From Bacilli bacterium (GTDB taxonomy: Bacteria; Bacillota_I; Bacilli_A; RFN20; CAG-826): a stretch of DNA of 32,923 bases. Below are positions 6,474 through 15,138 of this stretch, piece by piece (the first letter of the stretch is position 1; every line of letters starts with the position of its first letter). A program made the position numbers and the translations under genes. The stretch covers positions 1 through 32,923 of the forward strand of contig JAGCCQ010000026.1 of assembly GCA_017651565.1 (NCBI GenBank), in the 5' to 3' direction. The notes below the pieces were generated by a model. That model made no database searches and was not told where the DNA came from. It saw only the letters and a program-made list of their open reading frames with translations.

Positions 6474-9203
6474 ATGGCAAAAAAACCTATTAAAGAATTT
6501 TCAAAAAGAGCATATATCGTATACATAGGTGTGTTCCTATGTTTATTAAGCATAATACTGTTCCTTAACGCAGGGTACGTTGCGAAAGGATTATCATTTT
6601 CTTTTACTTATGTTTTAGGATTTACTAGTTACATTTTCTACGGACTATTATTTGCAGAAGGTGTTTTCTTTATCGTTAAAAATAAAGGTATTACTTTCAT
6701 CGCTAACAAATACTTCTGGTTCGCATTAGCTTTCATTATTGGCTTAAGCGGACTTGTAACTTATTTTTTAGTAGATCAAGAAAGTGCAATTTTATCTTTC
6801 GTTGATTCTGAAAAAGAAGTGAATATTTTTGGTGAATTACACAACATCACTGTTGATTACTTCAAAAGAGAAACAATTAAATCCAATTTCTTCTTCGATG
6901 GAAACCAAAAAATTGGCTGTGGTTTATTAGGCTATTCAGTGTTAGCTCTTGGTAATAGTGCTTTCACTAATCTTTATGGCGGCCTTATCCTTTCAATCTT
7001 ATCAATGTGTGTTGGCGCTGCTTTAATTATCATCTTCGCTATTGTTGAAGGCGTATCAGGTAAGAAATCAATCGAGAAAAATAGTGATGGTGTTAATAAA
7101 CATCAAAGAATTAAGAATATTAACGTAGTCAAAGACGCTAAAAAAGTCGATCCAGGAAAATATCATTCTGAAGTTTCTGGAGCTGGAAGAAATGTCAGAA
7201 ATCTTTCTGATGATCCACAAGATGGATATGATTCTCCATTCTCCGAAGAAACTTTAGAACATCACATTACTGAAAAAGATCCAATGATTGAATCTCTGGA
7301 TGAATTTAGAAAACCGGTTTTCGAAATGGATGATTTTTCACCTGCACCTATTATTTCAGGTAATTATGAACCATTAGTTAATAATGACTTTATGAACGCT
7401 CCTGAAGAATCGGATGTTTCTATGGATGATGGTGATGTTTTCGGTGATCCTTTCAAAGAAAGAACTTTCGAACCAACTCCAGCACCTGCTCCAGTTGAAA
7501 AACCTGTTGAACCTAGATATGAACCTCCTGTTCAAGAATATCAACAACCGGTTCAACAACCAAGATACGAACAACCAGTTCAACCTCAACCAAGATTCGA
7601 ACAACCTGTTAGACCTACATTTAATCAACCGGTTCAACCTCAACCACAACCAAGAGTTGAACCACAACAAAGTAGTGCTCAACCAGGAGCTAAAAAACCT
7701 AGAGTAAATTTCCAAGTCATTGGTAGTGGCTTATTAGAATCATATGAAACTGCACACGCTTTAGAAGTTAATACTGCTATGGCTGCAGAAAGAAAAGAAA
7801 TTATTAATAATACTTTTAAAGATTTCAATGTTGGCGCAGAAGTTATGGACTACACAATTGGTCCTAGTATTACTAGATACAACATTAGATATAATTCTAA
7901 TGTTTCATCAAGAGCTGTCGCTAATTTAGTCCAAGATATTTCTATTAGATTAAACGGTGTTAGTGCTCGTTTCGAATCTGTTATTGAAGGCCAATCAACT
8001 TCTGGTCTTGAAATTCCTAATAAGGAAATCACAACAGTTGCATTTAAAGATGTTTATGAAGCTCTTCCTGATCCAAAGAAACACCCTTTAGCAATTGCTT
8101 TTGGTAAGAATATTAAAGGTAGCGTCATTTACGCTGACTATGATGAATTCCCTCATATGTTAATTTCAGGTACTACTGGTTCTGGCAAATCTGTTTTCGT
8201 TAACTCAATCATTTGTACTTTAATCATGAGAAATTCACCAGATGATTTAAAACTCGTTTTAGTTGACCCTAAGAAAGTTGAAATGTCTCGTTATGCAGAT
8301 ATGCCTCACTTATTAACTCCAATTATCACTGAACCAACTAAAGTTAAATTGGTTTTAGATAAGTTAGTAGATGAGATGGAATATAGATATTCATTATTCA
8401 GTAAGAATAATGCAACTAACATTAAAGAATACAATGAAGACTGTGAATTTAATGGTAACGAAAGAATGCCATATATCTTAGTTGTTCTTGATGAATATGC
8501 TGATTTAGTCGAACAATGTAAAGATATTTCTTTCCCAGTTGTTAGTATTGCTCAAAAAGCTAGAGCTTGTGGTATTCACATCATGCTTTCAACTCAAAGA
8601 CCAAGTACTAACGTAGTTACTGGTGTTATTAAAGCTAACATGCCTACTCACGTTGCACTTATGACTGCAAACTATGTTGATAGTACAACAATCATTGGTG
8701 AAGGTGGTGCTGAAAAACTTTTAGGTAAAGGTGATATGCTTGTTCAATCTCCATTAGTTTCTAGAGTTGGCGTATGTCGTTTACAATCATGTTTCATTAA
8801 TAGAAGAGAAATTATCAAGATTGTTACAGAATTAAAGAATAAATATCCAACTAACTTTGATCCTGAATTCATGAACTTAGAAGAACAAAAACCAGAAACA
8901 GCATTTGCTCCTGGTGATCTTCCTGAAGGCGGCAGCGGAGATAATGATTTCGACGCAAAATACAATTCAATCAAAGATTGGGTTATGGGACAAGAATATA
9001 TGTCTATGTCAAAAATCCAAAGAGATTGTGGCGTTGGATTTAATAGAGCAGGTCGTATCTTCAATAGATTACAACAAGAAGGTATTGTTGCTCCTGAATC
9101 AGAAGGCAGTAAAGGATGCAGAGTCCTCCAACAAAATAAATTTGGTGACATCAGTGATGATGATCTAATCCCAACTAGCGAAGAAAATTCTTATATTAAA
9201 TAA
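6474..9203 (+). CDS. ftsK: DNA translocase FtsK/SpoIIIE
   Basis: 909 aa. Four hydrophobic membrane segments lie at about residues 14-34, 44-66, 78-100 and 165-190. A long acidic linker follows, then a Pro/Gln-rich stretch at about 353-402 with repeats of QPVQ/EQPV type. The motor has Walker A GTTGSGKS at 566-573 and Walker B VVLDE at 670-674. The C-terminal gamma winged-helix domain contains GFNRAGRIFNRLQQEGIV, which reads polar DNA motifs. The protein pumps chromosomal DNA through the division septum. The start is ATG 6474, directly downstream of a -10 box with no SD. The pullulanase gene begins 2 nt after the stop, so the two are cotranscribed although functionally unrelated. Confidence 0.95.
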   Translation: MAKKPIKEFSKRAYIVYIGVFLCLLSIILFLNAGYVAKGLSFSFTYVLGFTSYIFYGLLFAEGVFFIVKNKGITFIANKYFWFALAFIIGLSGLVTYFLVDQESAILSFVDSEKEVNIFGELHNITVDYFKRETIKSNFFFDGNQKIGCGLLGYSVLALGNSAFTNLYGGLILSILSMCVGAALIIIFAIVEGVSGKKSIEKNSDGVNKHQRIKNINVVKDAKKVDPGKYHSEVSGAGRNVRNLSDDPQDGYDSPFSEETLEHHITEKDPMIESLDEFRKPVFEMDDFSPAPIISGNYEPLVNNDFMNAPEESDVSMDDGDVFGDPFKERTFEPTPAPAPVEKPVEPRYEPPVQEYQQPVQQPRYEQPVQPQPRFEQPVRPTFNQPVQPQPQPRVEPQQSSAQPGAKKPRVNFQVIGSGLLESYETAHALEVNTAMAAERKEIINNTFKDFNVGAEVMDYTIGPSITRYNIRYNSNVSSRAVANLVQDISIRLNGVSARFESVIEGQSTSGLEIPNKEITTVAFKDVYEALPDPKKHPLAIAFGKNIKGSVIYADYDEFPHMLISGTTGSGKSVFVNSIICTLIMRNSPDDLKLVLVDPKKVEMSRYADMPHLLTPIITEPTKVKLVLDKLVDEMEYRYSLFSKNNATNIKEYNEDCEFNGNERMPYILVVLDEYADLVEQCKDISFPVVSIAQKARACGIHIMLSTQRPSTNVVTGVIKANMPTHVALMTANYVDSTTIIGEGGAEKLLGKGDMLVQSPLVSRVGVCRLQSCFINRREIIKIVTELKNKYPTNFDPEFMNLEEQKPETAFAPGDLPEGGSGDNDFDAKYNSIKDWVMGQEYMSMSKIQRDCGVGFNRAGRIFNRLQQEGIVAPESEGSKGCRVLQQNKFGDISDDDLIPTSEENSYIK

Positions 9204-9205
9204 GT

Positions 9206-11326
9206 ATGTCATTCATTAAAGCAAACTTAGTTTCAAAAAAGAAAATAGATGTATTTGTATTTACCTCTATGGGTAAACCAGATAATCTTTTTTTCAAACT
9301 ATTTAAGGACGATGTTCAAAAACCAGTAAAAATTGTTAAACAAAGTAGCTCAAACGATACTTATTTTTATTCATTTGAAATGGGTGAAGAATTTGAATAC
9401 GGACGCTGCTATTCTTTATTAATGACTGACTTTCCAACAATTACTGTTGATGTAAGTAACGCAGTCAATTTTCCCGATTTTGATGAAGAATTCTATTATG
9501 ACGGAAACGATTTAGGAGCGATTTATAGCAAAAAATGCACAAAATTCGCCGTCTGGGCTCCAACAGCTAGTGAAGTAATACTAAAACTCGAAGACGAAAA
9601 AAACGGTTTTAATTTGATTAAAATGGAAAGAACTGAAAAAGGGGTTTACAGAGCTTCTGTTTCAGGCGACTTATTAAATAAGAAATACCATTACTTAGTT
9701 ACTAATAGCGGAGTTACTAGAGAATCTAACGACCCTTATGGAAAAGGCGTTTCTTTAAATTCTGAATATAGTGCGGTTGTTGATTATGAATCTTTGTTAA
9801 ATGAGAAAAGATACGTTCCTGCAACAAAGATTGATAATTATGTAGATGCAATTATCTATGAAACTAACGTAAGAGATTTTACAGAAGATAAAAATACTGA
9901 TATCAAAGAAAAAGGTAAATATTTAGGCTTTGTTGAAGAAAATAGAAAAACAGTAGGTGGAAATCCTGCTGGTATTGATTATTTAAAATATTTAGGAATT
10001 ACGCATGTTCAAGTTAATCCTATTTTCGATTTCGATAATGTTAAAGATGATAATGTAGCAGCAAGTTACAACTGGGGTTATGATCCTCTTTCGTATTTTG
10101 CGCTTGAAGGAAGTTATGCTTCTGATGCAATAAATCCAAGCAGCAGAATGAAAGAATTTTCTTTCATGGTAGAACAACTTCACAAAAATAATCTTAGATT
10201 AATTGTTGATGTGGTTTATAACCACGTATTTGAATATGCAACTTCTTATTATGAAAAAATAGTTCCAAATTACTATTTTAGAAGAAGAAGAACAGGCCAA
10301 ATTGCAAGAGCTAGTGGATGCGGAAATGATGTTGCTAGTGAACGTAAGATGGTTAGAAAACTTATTATCGATAGCGCCAAATATATTGTTAAATATTACA
10401 ATATCGATGGTTTTAGATTTGATTTAATGGGTTTACTTGATGTTGATACAGTTAACCAATTAGTTAAAGAATGTAAAGCAATTAAGAATGATTTGATGTT
10501 CTATGGTGAAGGTTGGAACATGGGCTATGAACTTCCTTTTGAAAAGAAGGCATGTTCAGATAACTGCAAGCTTATGCCTAATATGGCTTTCTTTAATGAT
10601 TCATATCGTGACATTGTTAAAGGCCCAACTAGCAGAGATAGAATTAGACAAAAAGGTTACATCAATGGTGATTTAAGCTATTCAAATGGAATGGACTATG
10701 CAATTAATGGAACAGTCAAAAACATTCTTTATCCTCGAAGATTTACTGATGGTAATCAATCAATCAACTATGTTGAATGTCATGATAATCACACATTATT
10801 TGATAAATTATTAGAATCTAACTATGAAGAATCTCCTGAAACTCTTTTAAGAAGAGTCGCTCTTTGTAATGAAGTAATTTTATATAGTATCGGTATTCCT
10901 TTCTTCCACATGGGTCAAGAAATTGGTCTTTCGAAGGAAGGTCTTGATAACACGTATAATGTTGTAAAGATTAACAACATGAGATGGGATCTTGTTGATG
11001 AAAGATTTGAAATGGTCAAGAAATTCAAAGCTCAAATTGAATTAAGAAAATTCTTTGCTTTCACTAAAATTCACTCTTATAAAGAAGTTGAAAATGTTTA
11101 TAAAATTGAACACTGGGATAATGGGGTTTATTGTGTGGTTATTTCTAATGAGACTTTTTCCAAACCATATAAGGAAATTGTCATACTTATCAATCCATTG
11201 AACCAAGACTTCACGTTTGAGTTCGATAACGAATATGCATTAATGCTTAGCATTAATGATAAGAATAATACAGTAGTTAAAAATGGTATTATTCCTAACA
11301 TTTCTTTATCTATTTATTACCGTTAA
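9206..11326 (+). CDS. pulA: Type I pullulanase (glycogen/maltodextrin debranching)
   Basis: 706 aa with no signal peptide, so cytoplasmic. It hydrolyses alpha-1,6 branches of glycogen or imported maltodextrins. An N-terminal beta-sandwich/CBM48 region (KFAVWAPTASEV near residues 110-125) precedes a GH13 barrel. The type I pullulanase signature YNWGYDP is at 288-294. The nucleophile is D406 in DGFRFDLMG, the acid/base is E435 in GEGW, and HDN at 526-528 is the substrate/transition-state motif. A C-terminal beta domain follows. Its ATG is 2 nt after the ftsK stop and has no clear SD, which suggests coupled translation. No other glycogen gene is in the window. Confidence 0.92.
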   Translation: MSFIKANLVSKKKIDVFVFTSMGKPDNLFFKLFKDDVQKPVKIVKQSSSNDTYFYSFEMGEEFEYGRCYSLLMTDFPTITVDVSNAVNFPDFDEEFYYDGNDLGAIYSKKCTKFAVWAPTASEVILKLEDEKNGFNLIKMERTEKGVYRASVSGDLLNKKYHYLVTNSGVTRESNDPYGKGVSLNSEYSAVVDYESLLNEKRYVPATKIDNYVDAIIYETNVRDFTEDKNTDIKEKGKYLGFVEENRKTVGGNPAGIDYLKYLGITHVQVNPIFDFDNVKDDNVAASYNWGYDPLSYFALEGSYASDAINPSSRMKEFSFMVEQLHKNNLRLIVDVVYNHVFEYATSYYEKIVPNYYFRRRRTGQIARASGCGNDVASERKMVRKLIIDSAKYIVKYYNIDGFRFDLMGLLDVDTVNQLVKECKAIKNDLMFYGEGWNMGYELPFEKKACSDNCKLMPNMAFFNDSYRDIVKGPTSRDRIRQKGYINGDLSYSNGMDYAINGTVKNILYPRRFTDGNQSINYVECHDNHTLFDKLLESNYEESPETLLRRVALCNEVILYSIGIPFFHMGQEIGLSKEGLDNTYNVVKINNMRWDLVDERFEMVKKFKAQIELRKFFAFTKIHSYKEVENVYKIEHWDNGVYCVVISNETFSKPYKEIVILINPLNQDFTFEFDNEYALMLSINDKNNTVVKNGIIPNISLSIYYR

Positions 11327-11357
11327 AACTTGGGAACAATTCTCAATTTGAGTAGTT

Positions 11358-11363
11358 TATAAT
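11358..11363 (+). promoter_or_regulatory. Candidate -10 box for the 86-aa gene
   Basis: A perfect TATAAT lies 23 nt before ATG 11387, without a good -35. It overlaps the 5' arm of the hairpin at 11361-11381. A transcript starting near 11370 would have a short leader with GAGG at 11374-11377. Confidence 0.45.
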
Positions 11364-11385
11364 ACCTTTAATCGAGGTATTTTTT
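11361..11385 (+). terminator. Putative terminator after pulA, abutting the next start codon
   Basis: The arms AATACCT (11361-11367) and AGGTATT (11375-11381) flank the 7-nt loop TTAATCG and are followed by a T-run that ends just before ATG 11387. The same bases overlap a TATAAT and the weak SD of the next gene, so one short stretch may serve three signals. Confidence 0.6.
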
Positions 11386-11386
11386 A

Positions 11387-11647
11387 ATGATTAGCGACGT
11401 GGTATTAGTGGGGATAGCTAAAGAAAATTTAAAAAGAGGTTTTAGGCATTTCGATATCGATTCAATTAATCCATTAACAGAGTCTAAAACACACTCGCTA
11501 ATCAAAGTGTCTTATTGGACAAGAGAAGATTATACTCGATTGAATCGAATAAAAAAAGATTCCCCAGTTGTGATAAAAGGACACATAGAAATCGATGAAG
11601 AATATGGCCTTTTTATACTGGCTGAGAGTATTTATTTGTGTTGTTGA
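11387..11647 (+). CDS. Small conserved-looking hypothetical protein, possible OB fold
   Basis: 86 aa, ending in TGA. I do not recognise a named family. The sequence is soluble and looks beta-rich. The last third (SPVVIKGHIEIDEEYGLFILAESI) resembles the closing strands of a small OB-fold nucleic-acid-binding protein such as a single-stranded DNA binding or PriB-like domain, but this is a weak pattern match. The start at ATG 11387 has only a weak GAGG about 9 nt upstream. It lies between pulA and plsC, and neither suggests a role. Confidence 0.65.
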   Translation: MISDVVLVGIAKENLKRGFRHFDIDSINPLTESKTHSLIKVSYWTREDYTRLNRIKKDSPVVIKGHIEIDEEYGLFILAESIYLCC

Positions 11648-11672
11648 TTTTTAATATTAAATATATTAATAT
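11644..11672 (+). promoter_or_regulatory. Candidate plsC promoter
   Basis: TTGATT (11644-11649, overlapping the end of the 86-aa gene), 17-bp spacer, TAATAT (11667-11672), then 8 nt to ATG 11681 with no SD. Alternative -10 registers exist in this AT-rich stretch (TATATT at 11670-11675). Confidence 0.4.
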
Positions 11673-11680
11673 ATTTGCGT

Positions 11681-12484
11681 ATGTCAAACGTAGGTAGAGC
11701 TGCTGTCAAAAGAATATTCACATTATTGCACGCTTACTTCTCATGGATCCTTCCATATTCAAGAAAGCCATCAAGACAGCCATTAAGTATAAAATTTAAA
11801 AAGTTAAAATATTTCGTTCTTAAGATCAATAAGAGTCTTAACGCAGATATGCACGTTAAAGGAACTGAAACTTTACCAACTGATGTAAAGTGCTGTTTCT
11901 TGCCTAACCACCTTTCTGCATATGACCCAATGATTATTTCAAGTATGTTGCCAGATGCAACAACTTACTTAAGCAAAGTTGAAAATAAGAAGATTCCAAT
12001 CGTCGGTAGAATTATTGCTGCTATGGAAGGTTGCTTCTTAGATAGAAGTAATTTCCAAAAAGCTATTGAAGCAATGCTTTATATTGAAAAAGATTTATCT
12101 GAACAAACTAAAAACTGGGTTATTTTCCCTGAAGGAACTAGAAATAAAGATCCATTAGCTCCATTGCTCGAATTCCACAAAGGTTCATTTAGAGCAATTA
12201 TGAAAGCTCATGCTCCAATTGTTCCTGTAGCATTATATGGAACTCAAAACGTATTAAAGAGCAAATATAGATTAAAGAGATTCCCAGTTTACTTAACTTT
12301 CTTAAAACCTCTTGTGCCAGAAGATTATGCAGAAATGACTCCTGATGAAGTAAGAGAAAAAGTTAAAAATATGATTCAAGAAGAAGTTAATATTCAAAGA
12401 AAAGCATACTTTGATGAACTTGAAACCTGTTTCAGAACAAAGAGAGCATTAAAAAAATATTTGAAAGAAAAGCCGGTTTGTTAA
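11681..12484 (+). CDS. plsC: 1-acyl-sn-glycerol-3-phosphate acyltransferase
   Basis: 267 aa from ATG 11681; an in-frame TTG at 11675 is less likely. The acyltransferase signature HX4D is H77-LSAY-D82 and the second block FPEGTR is at 149-154. PlsC acylates lysophosphatidic acid at the inner membrane face to give phosphatidic acid. The C-terminal tail is basic and amphipathic, as expected for a peripheral membrane enzyme. The stop overlaps the stop of the convergent rsmF-like gene, and both lie at the loop of a shared terminator. The acyl donor may relate to the AMP-ligase/carrier fusion at 25941-27950, but that is only inferred. Confidence 0.9.
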   Translation: MSNVGRAAVKRIFTLLHAYFSWILPYSRKPSRQPLSIKFKKLKYFVLKINKSLNADMHVKGTETLPTDVKCCFLPNHLSAYDPMIISSMLPDATTYLSKVENKKIPIVGRIIAAMEGCFLDRSNFQKAIEAMLYIEKDLSEQTKNWVIFPEGTRNKDPLAPLLEFHKGSFRAIMKAHAPIVPVALYGTQNVLKSKYRLKRFPVYLTFLKPLVPEDYAEMTPDEVREKVKNMIQEEVNIQRKAYFDELETCFRTKRALKKYLKEKPVC

Positions 12485-12496
12485 ACCAGCTTTTTT
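12468..12496. terminator. Bidirectional terminator shared by plsC and rsmF-like genes
   Basis: GGTTT/AAACC (12475-12479 with 12483-12487) encloses the loop GTT. After one C-A mismatch the stem continues as AAAAGC/GCTTTT (12468-12473 with 12489-12494). It has a T-run on the plus side and an A-rich flank (T-rich on the minus strand) on the other. The two stop codons, at 12482-12484 (+) and 12481-12483 (-), lie at the loop. Confidence 0.85.
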
Positions 12497-13758
12497 CTTA
12501 AGTACTTTGGATATCTATTTTTAATTATGTTGCCATCGCTTTTTGCAATGTCGATATTTATTCCTGCATATTTAAGGAGTATGAATCCTCTCTTCGAAGA
12601 GATGTTAAGACTCTCTCCTGAAATATATTTTAATGCAGATTGTAGGTCAATTTCTAATTCGTTATCAAAGTTAGAAATATAAGTCGCGTAGTGGTGATCA
12701 AATTTCAAAACTTGTCCAGAAATTTCTCCTAATTTAACGCCTTTTCTAATAACAGAAAGTTTCTTTAAATTATCATCATTTTCTAAATAGAATAATGAAT
12801 CTCCAAACTTATTTACGAATAAATCATTAATAACATTTATAAACTTATTTGGTTTGAATTTTGATTCTTTTATTACAGAATTATTTAACTTGCCAGGCTT
12901 AGCTAATAAGCAAATATAGTGGCCTTCTCCAGGGAATACATTTGGCAATAAATGAACACCTAAATCATTTTTGCCTGCAACAAATAAATCATTCCTAATA
13001 TCTATGATTTTTGCGTCTGTGTTATTAAGTAATTCTTCAACAACATCTTCGTCTTCTTCTTTAGAAAATGAGCAAGTTGAATATATTAATTTTCCACCTG
13101 GTTTTAGCATAAAATAAGCCGTTTTTATCAATTCTTTTTGAATTTCAGCAAATTTTAGTACCTTTTGAGAACTCCAATCTTCTTCCATTTCTCTTTGCTT
13201 TCTAAACATTCCAGAACCAGAACATGGAGCATCTAAAATGATTTTATCGAAGTGCTCATAATAGTCTTTATAAATAACGGAAAAGTCATTATTTGTTATA
13301 ACAACATTTCCTAAACCAAGTCGTTCAACATTTTGTAAGATTAAACCTGCTCTTTGATGGCTTAAGTCATTAGAAATAAGTAAGCCTGTTCCATTTAAAG
13401 CCATAGAAGCTTGAACTGTCTTTCCACCTGGAGCAGCACATAAGTCTAGGATTTTTTCGTTAGGCTCGATACCTAACAAATAAGATACACACATTGCGCT
13501 TGGATCTTGAAGATAGTAGGCACCTAATTCATGGAGAATGTGTTTGCCTAAATCATATTCGTCTTTATCGTATAAGTAAGCGTGACTTACTATTGGATGT
13601 GGGATAATATTTGGGAACATTTTTTTGAATGACTCATCACTAATTTTTTTAGTGTTCAGTAAAACTGCGTGCTTACTTTTATCTTCAGCAAGGGCGGAAA
13701 TTAAGTCATCAATTTCCTTATTATTCATCCAAGAAAGTAAATGTTCTTTAAATGTCAT
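12481..13758 (-). CDS. NOL1/NOP2/Sun-family 16S rRNA m5C methyltransferase, RsmF-like
   Basis: 425 aa. The SAM-binding motif ILDLCAAPGGKT is followed by motif IV DAPCSGSG with C179 and motif VI YSTCSFS with C229, the two cysteines used by m5C RNA methyltransferases. The C-terminal third, after about residue 290, matches the RNA-binding extension of Bacillota RsmF proteins and ends in a basic stretch. It should methylate cytosine in rRNA. The start is ATG at 13758; its -10 box TAAAAT ends 6 nt upstream and there is no SD. It diverges from pdp and converges on plsC. Confidence 0.9.
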   Translation of the reverse strand: MTFKEHLLSWMNNKEIDDLISALAEDKSKHAVLLNTKKISDESFKKMFPNIIPHPIVSHAYLYDKDEYDLGKHILHELGAYYLQDPSAMCVSYLLGIEPNEKILDLCAAPGGKTVQASMALNGTGLLISNDLSHQRAGLILQNVERLGLGNVVITNNDFSVIYKDYYEHFDKIILDAPCSGSGMFRKQREMEEDWSSQKVLKFAEIQKELIKTAYFMLKPGGKLIYSTCSFSKEEDEDVVEELLNNTDAKIIDIRNDLFVAGKNDLGVHLLPNVFPGEGHYICLLAKPGKLNNSVIKESKFKPNKFINVINDLFVNKFGDSLFYLENDDNLKKLSVIRKGVKLGEISGQVLKFDHHYATYISNFDNELEIDLQSALKYISGESLNISSKRGFILLKYAGINIDIAKSDGNIIKNRYPKYLRKKLV

Positions 13759-13764
13759 GTATAT

Positions 13765-13770
13765 ATTTTA
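13765..13770 (-). promoter_or_regulatory. -10 box of the rsmF-like gene (leaderless type)
   Basis: On the minus strand TAAAAT is followed by the 6-nt ATATAC and then ATG. No SD is possible in this space. The -35 is weak. Confidence 0.55.
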
Positions 13771-13778
13771 GCAATATA

Positions 13779-13807
13779 TTTAAATAAAATATATTTTTTT
13801 GTATAAT
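13779..13807 (+). promoter_or_regulatory. pdp promoter
   Basis: TTTAAA (13779-13784), 17-bp spacer, TATAAT (13802-13807). This predicts a short leader of about 17 nt containing GGTAGGT, a poor SD, before ATG 13831. Confidence 0.6.
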
Positions 13808-13830
13808 AGTTGCATTGGTAGGTATTACTT

Positions 13831-15138
13831 ATGAGAATGGTAGATTTGATTATCAAAAAAAGAGAAGGTTTTGAATTGTCTGAAGAAGAAATTAGATTCT
13901 GGATCTCTGGATATGTTAAAGGGGAAATTCCAGATTATCAAAGTTCTGCTATGCAAATGGCAATTCTCTTCAAAGGAATGACTAAAAACGAAGTTTCAGT
14001 TTTAACTGACGCTATGGAACATAGTGGTGAAACTTTAGATTTAAGTAATATAAAGGGCGTTAAAGTAGATAAACACTCTACTGGCGGAGTTGGTGATAAG
14101 ACTACTTTAGTATTAGGACCAATGGTCGCTGCTTGTGGTGGCGTTGTTGCTAAACTTTCTGGTAGAGGTTTAGGCCATACTGGTGGTACCTTAGACAAAT
14201 TAGAATCAATCCCAGGTTTATCAATTGCTATTGAAGGAAAAAGATTTGAAGAACAAGTCAATAGAATTGGTTTAGCTGTTGCAGGACAAACAAAGTCATT
14301 AGTTCCTGCAGATAAAAAGATGTACGCACTACGTGACGTTACAGGAACTGTTGAATCAATTCCTTTAATTGCTGCTAGTGTTATGTCTAAGAAATTAGCA
14401 AGTGGATCAGATGCAATTCTTTTAGATGTTACTGTCGGTGACGGTGCATTTATGAAGAACATGGACTCTGCTCGTGAATTAGCTTCAGTCATGGTTGAAA
14501 TTGGTAAGAAACTCGGTAGAGATACTAGAGCAATCATTTCCGATATGAGTGAACCTTTAGGTTTAGCTGTTGGCAATAACTTAGAAGTTAAAGAAGCAAT
14601 TGCTGCTTTAAAAGGCAATGGTCCAGAAGATTTAATGGAACTTTGTTACACAGCAGGAAGTATTATGCTTGTTCAATCAAATATCTATAAAACTACAGTA
14701 GAAGCTAGAAAAGCTTTAAAAGAGAATGTTGATAATGGTAAAGCATTTGAAAAACTTTGCTTAATGGTTGAAGCTCAAGGCGGAGACGTTAGCTACATTA
14801 AAGACCCAAGCAAATTTGAAATGGCTAAAAATATCGTTCCAGTAGTTTCAAAAGAAGATGGATATATCAAGGATATCAAAGCATTAACAATCGGTGTTTC
14901 TTCTATGAAACTTGGTGGTGGTAGAGAAACTCTCGAAGACACAATTGATATGTCTGCAGGCATTGTTTTAGCTAAGAAAGTTGGCGACTTCGTCAAAAAA
15001 GGCGATGTTTTATGCACAATTTATACAAATAAAGACGAAAAAACATATAACGAAATCATCGGTGAAATTTATACAGCTTATAGCTTCTCTACAGAGAAAG
15101 TTCCTCATACATCAGTCATTAAAGAGGTTATTGAATAA
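13831..15138 (+). CDS. pdp: Pyrimidine-nucleoside (thymidine) phosphorylase
   Basis: 435 aa. It cleaves pyrimidine nucleosides with phosphate to free base and (deoxy)ribose 1-phosphate for salvage. The phosphate-binding loop KHSTGGVGDKTT and the family signature SGRGLGHTGGTLDKLESIPG are both present. The C-terminal swivelling domain includes the KVGDFVKKGD turn. Its length fits the Pdp/DeoA family. The name pdp is chosen over deoA because Bacillota enzymes usually act on both uridine and thymidine; the sequence alone does not decide this. The stop shares one base with the dtd start (TAATG), so it begins an operon pdp-dtd-mnmA. Confidence 0.93.
   Translation: MRMVDLIIKKREGFELSEEEIRFWISGYVKGEIPDYQSSAMQMAILFKGMTKNEVSVLTDAMEHSGETLDLSNIKGVKVDKHSTGGVGDKTTLVLGPMVAACGGVVAKLSGRGLGHTGGTLDKLESIPGLSIAIEGKRFEEQVNRIGLAVAGQTKSLVPADKKMYALRDVTGTVESIPLIAASVMSKKLASGSDAILLDVTVGDGAFMKNMDSARELASVMVEIGKKLGRDTRAIISDMSEPLGLAVGNNLEVKEAIAALKGNGPEDLMELCYTAGSIMLVQSNIYKTTVEARKALKENVDNGKAFEKLCLMVEAQGGDVSYIKDPSKFEMAKNIVPVVSKEDGYIKDIKALTIGVSSMKLGGGRETLEDTIDMSAGIVLAKKVGDFVKKGDVLCTIYTNKDEKTYNEIIGEIYTAYSFSTEKVPHTSVIKEVIE

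Noticed and set aside
7374-7715. Trp/Arg/Leu-rich 113-codon minus-strand frame
   Set aside because: It is the reverse reading of the Pro/Gln repeat linker of FtsK and has no gene signals.
13938-14618. A 226-codon open frame on the minus strand inside pdp
   Set aside because: It is a codon-shadow of pdp: no SD or promoter, low-complexity composition, and pdp is conserved across the whole stretch.
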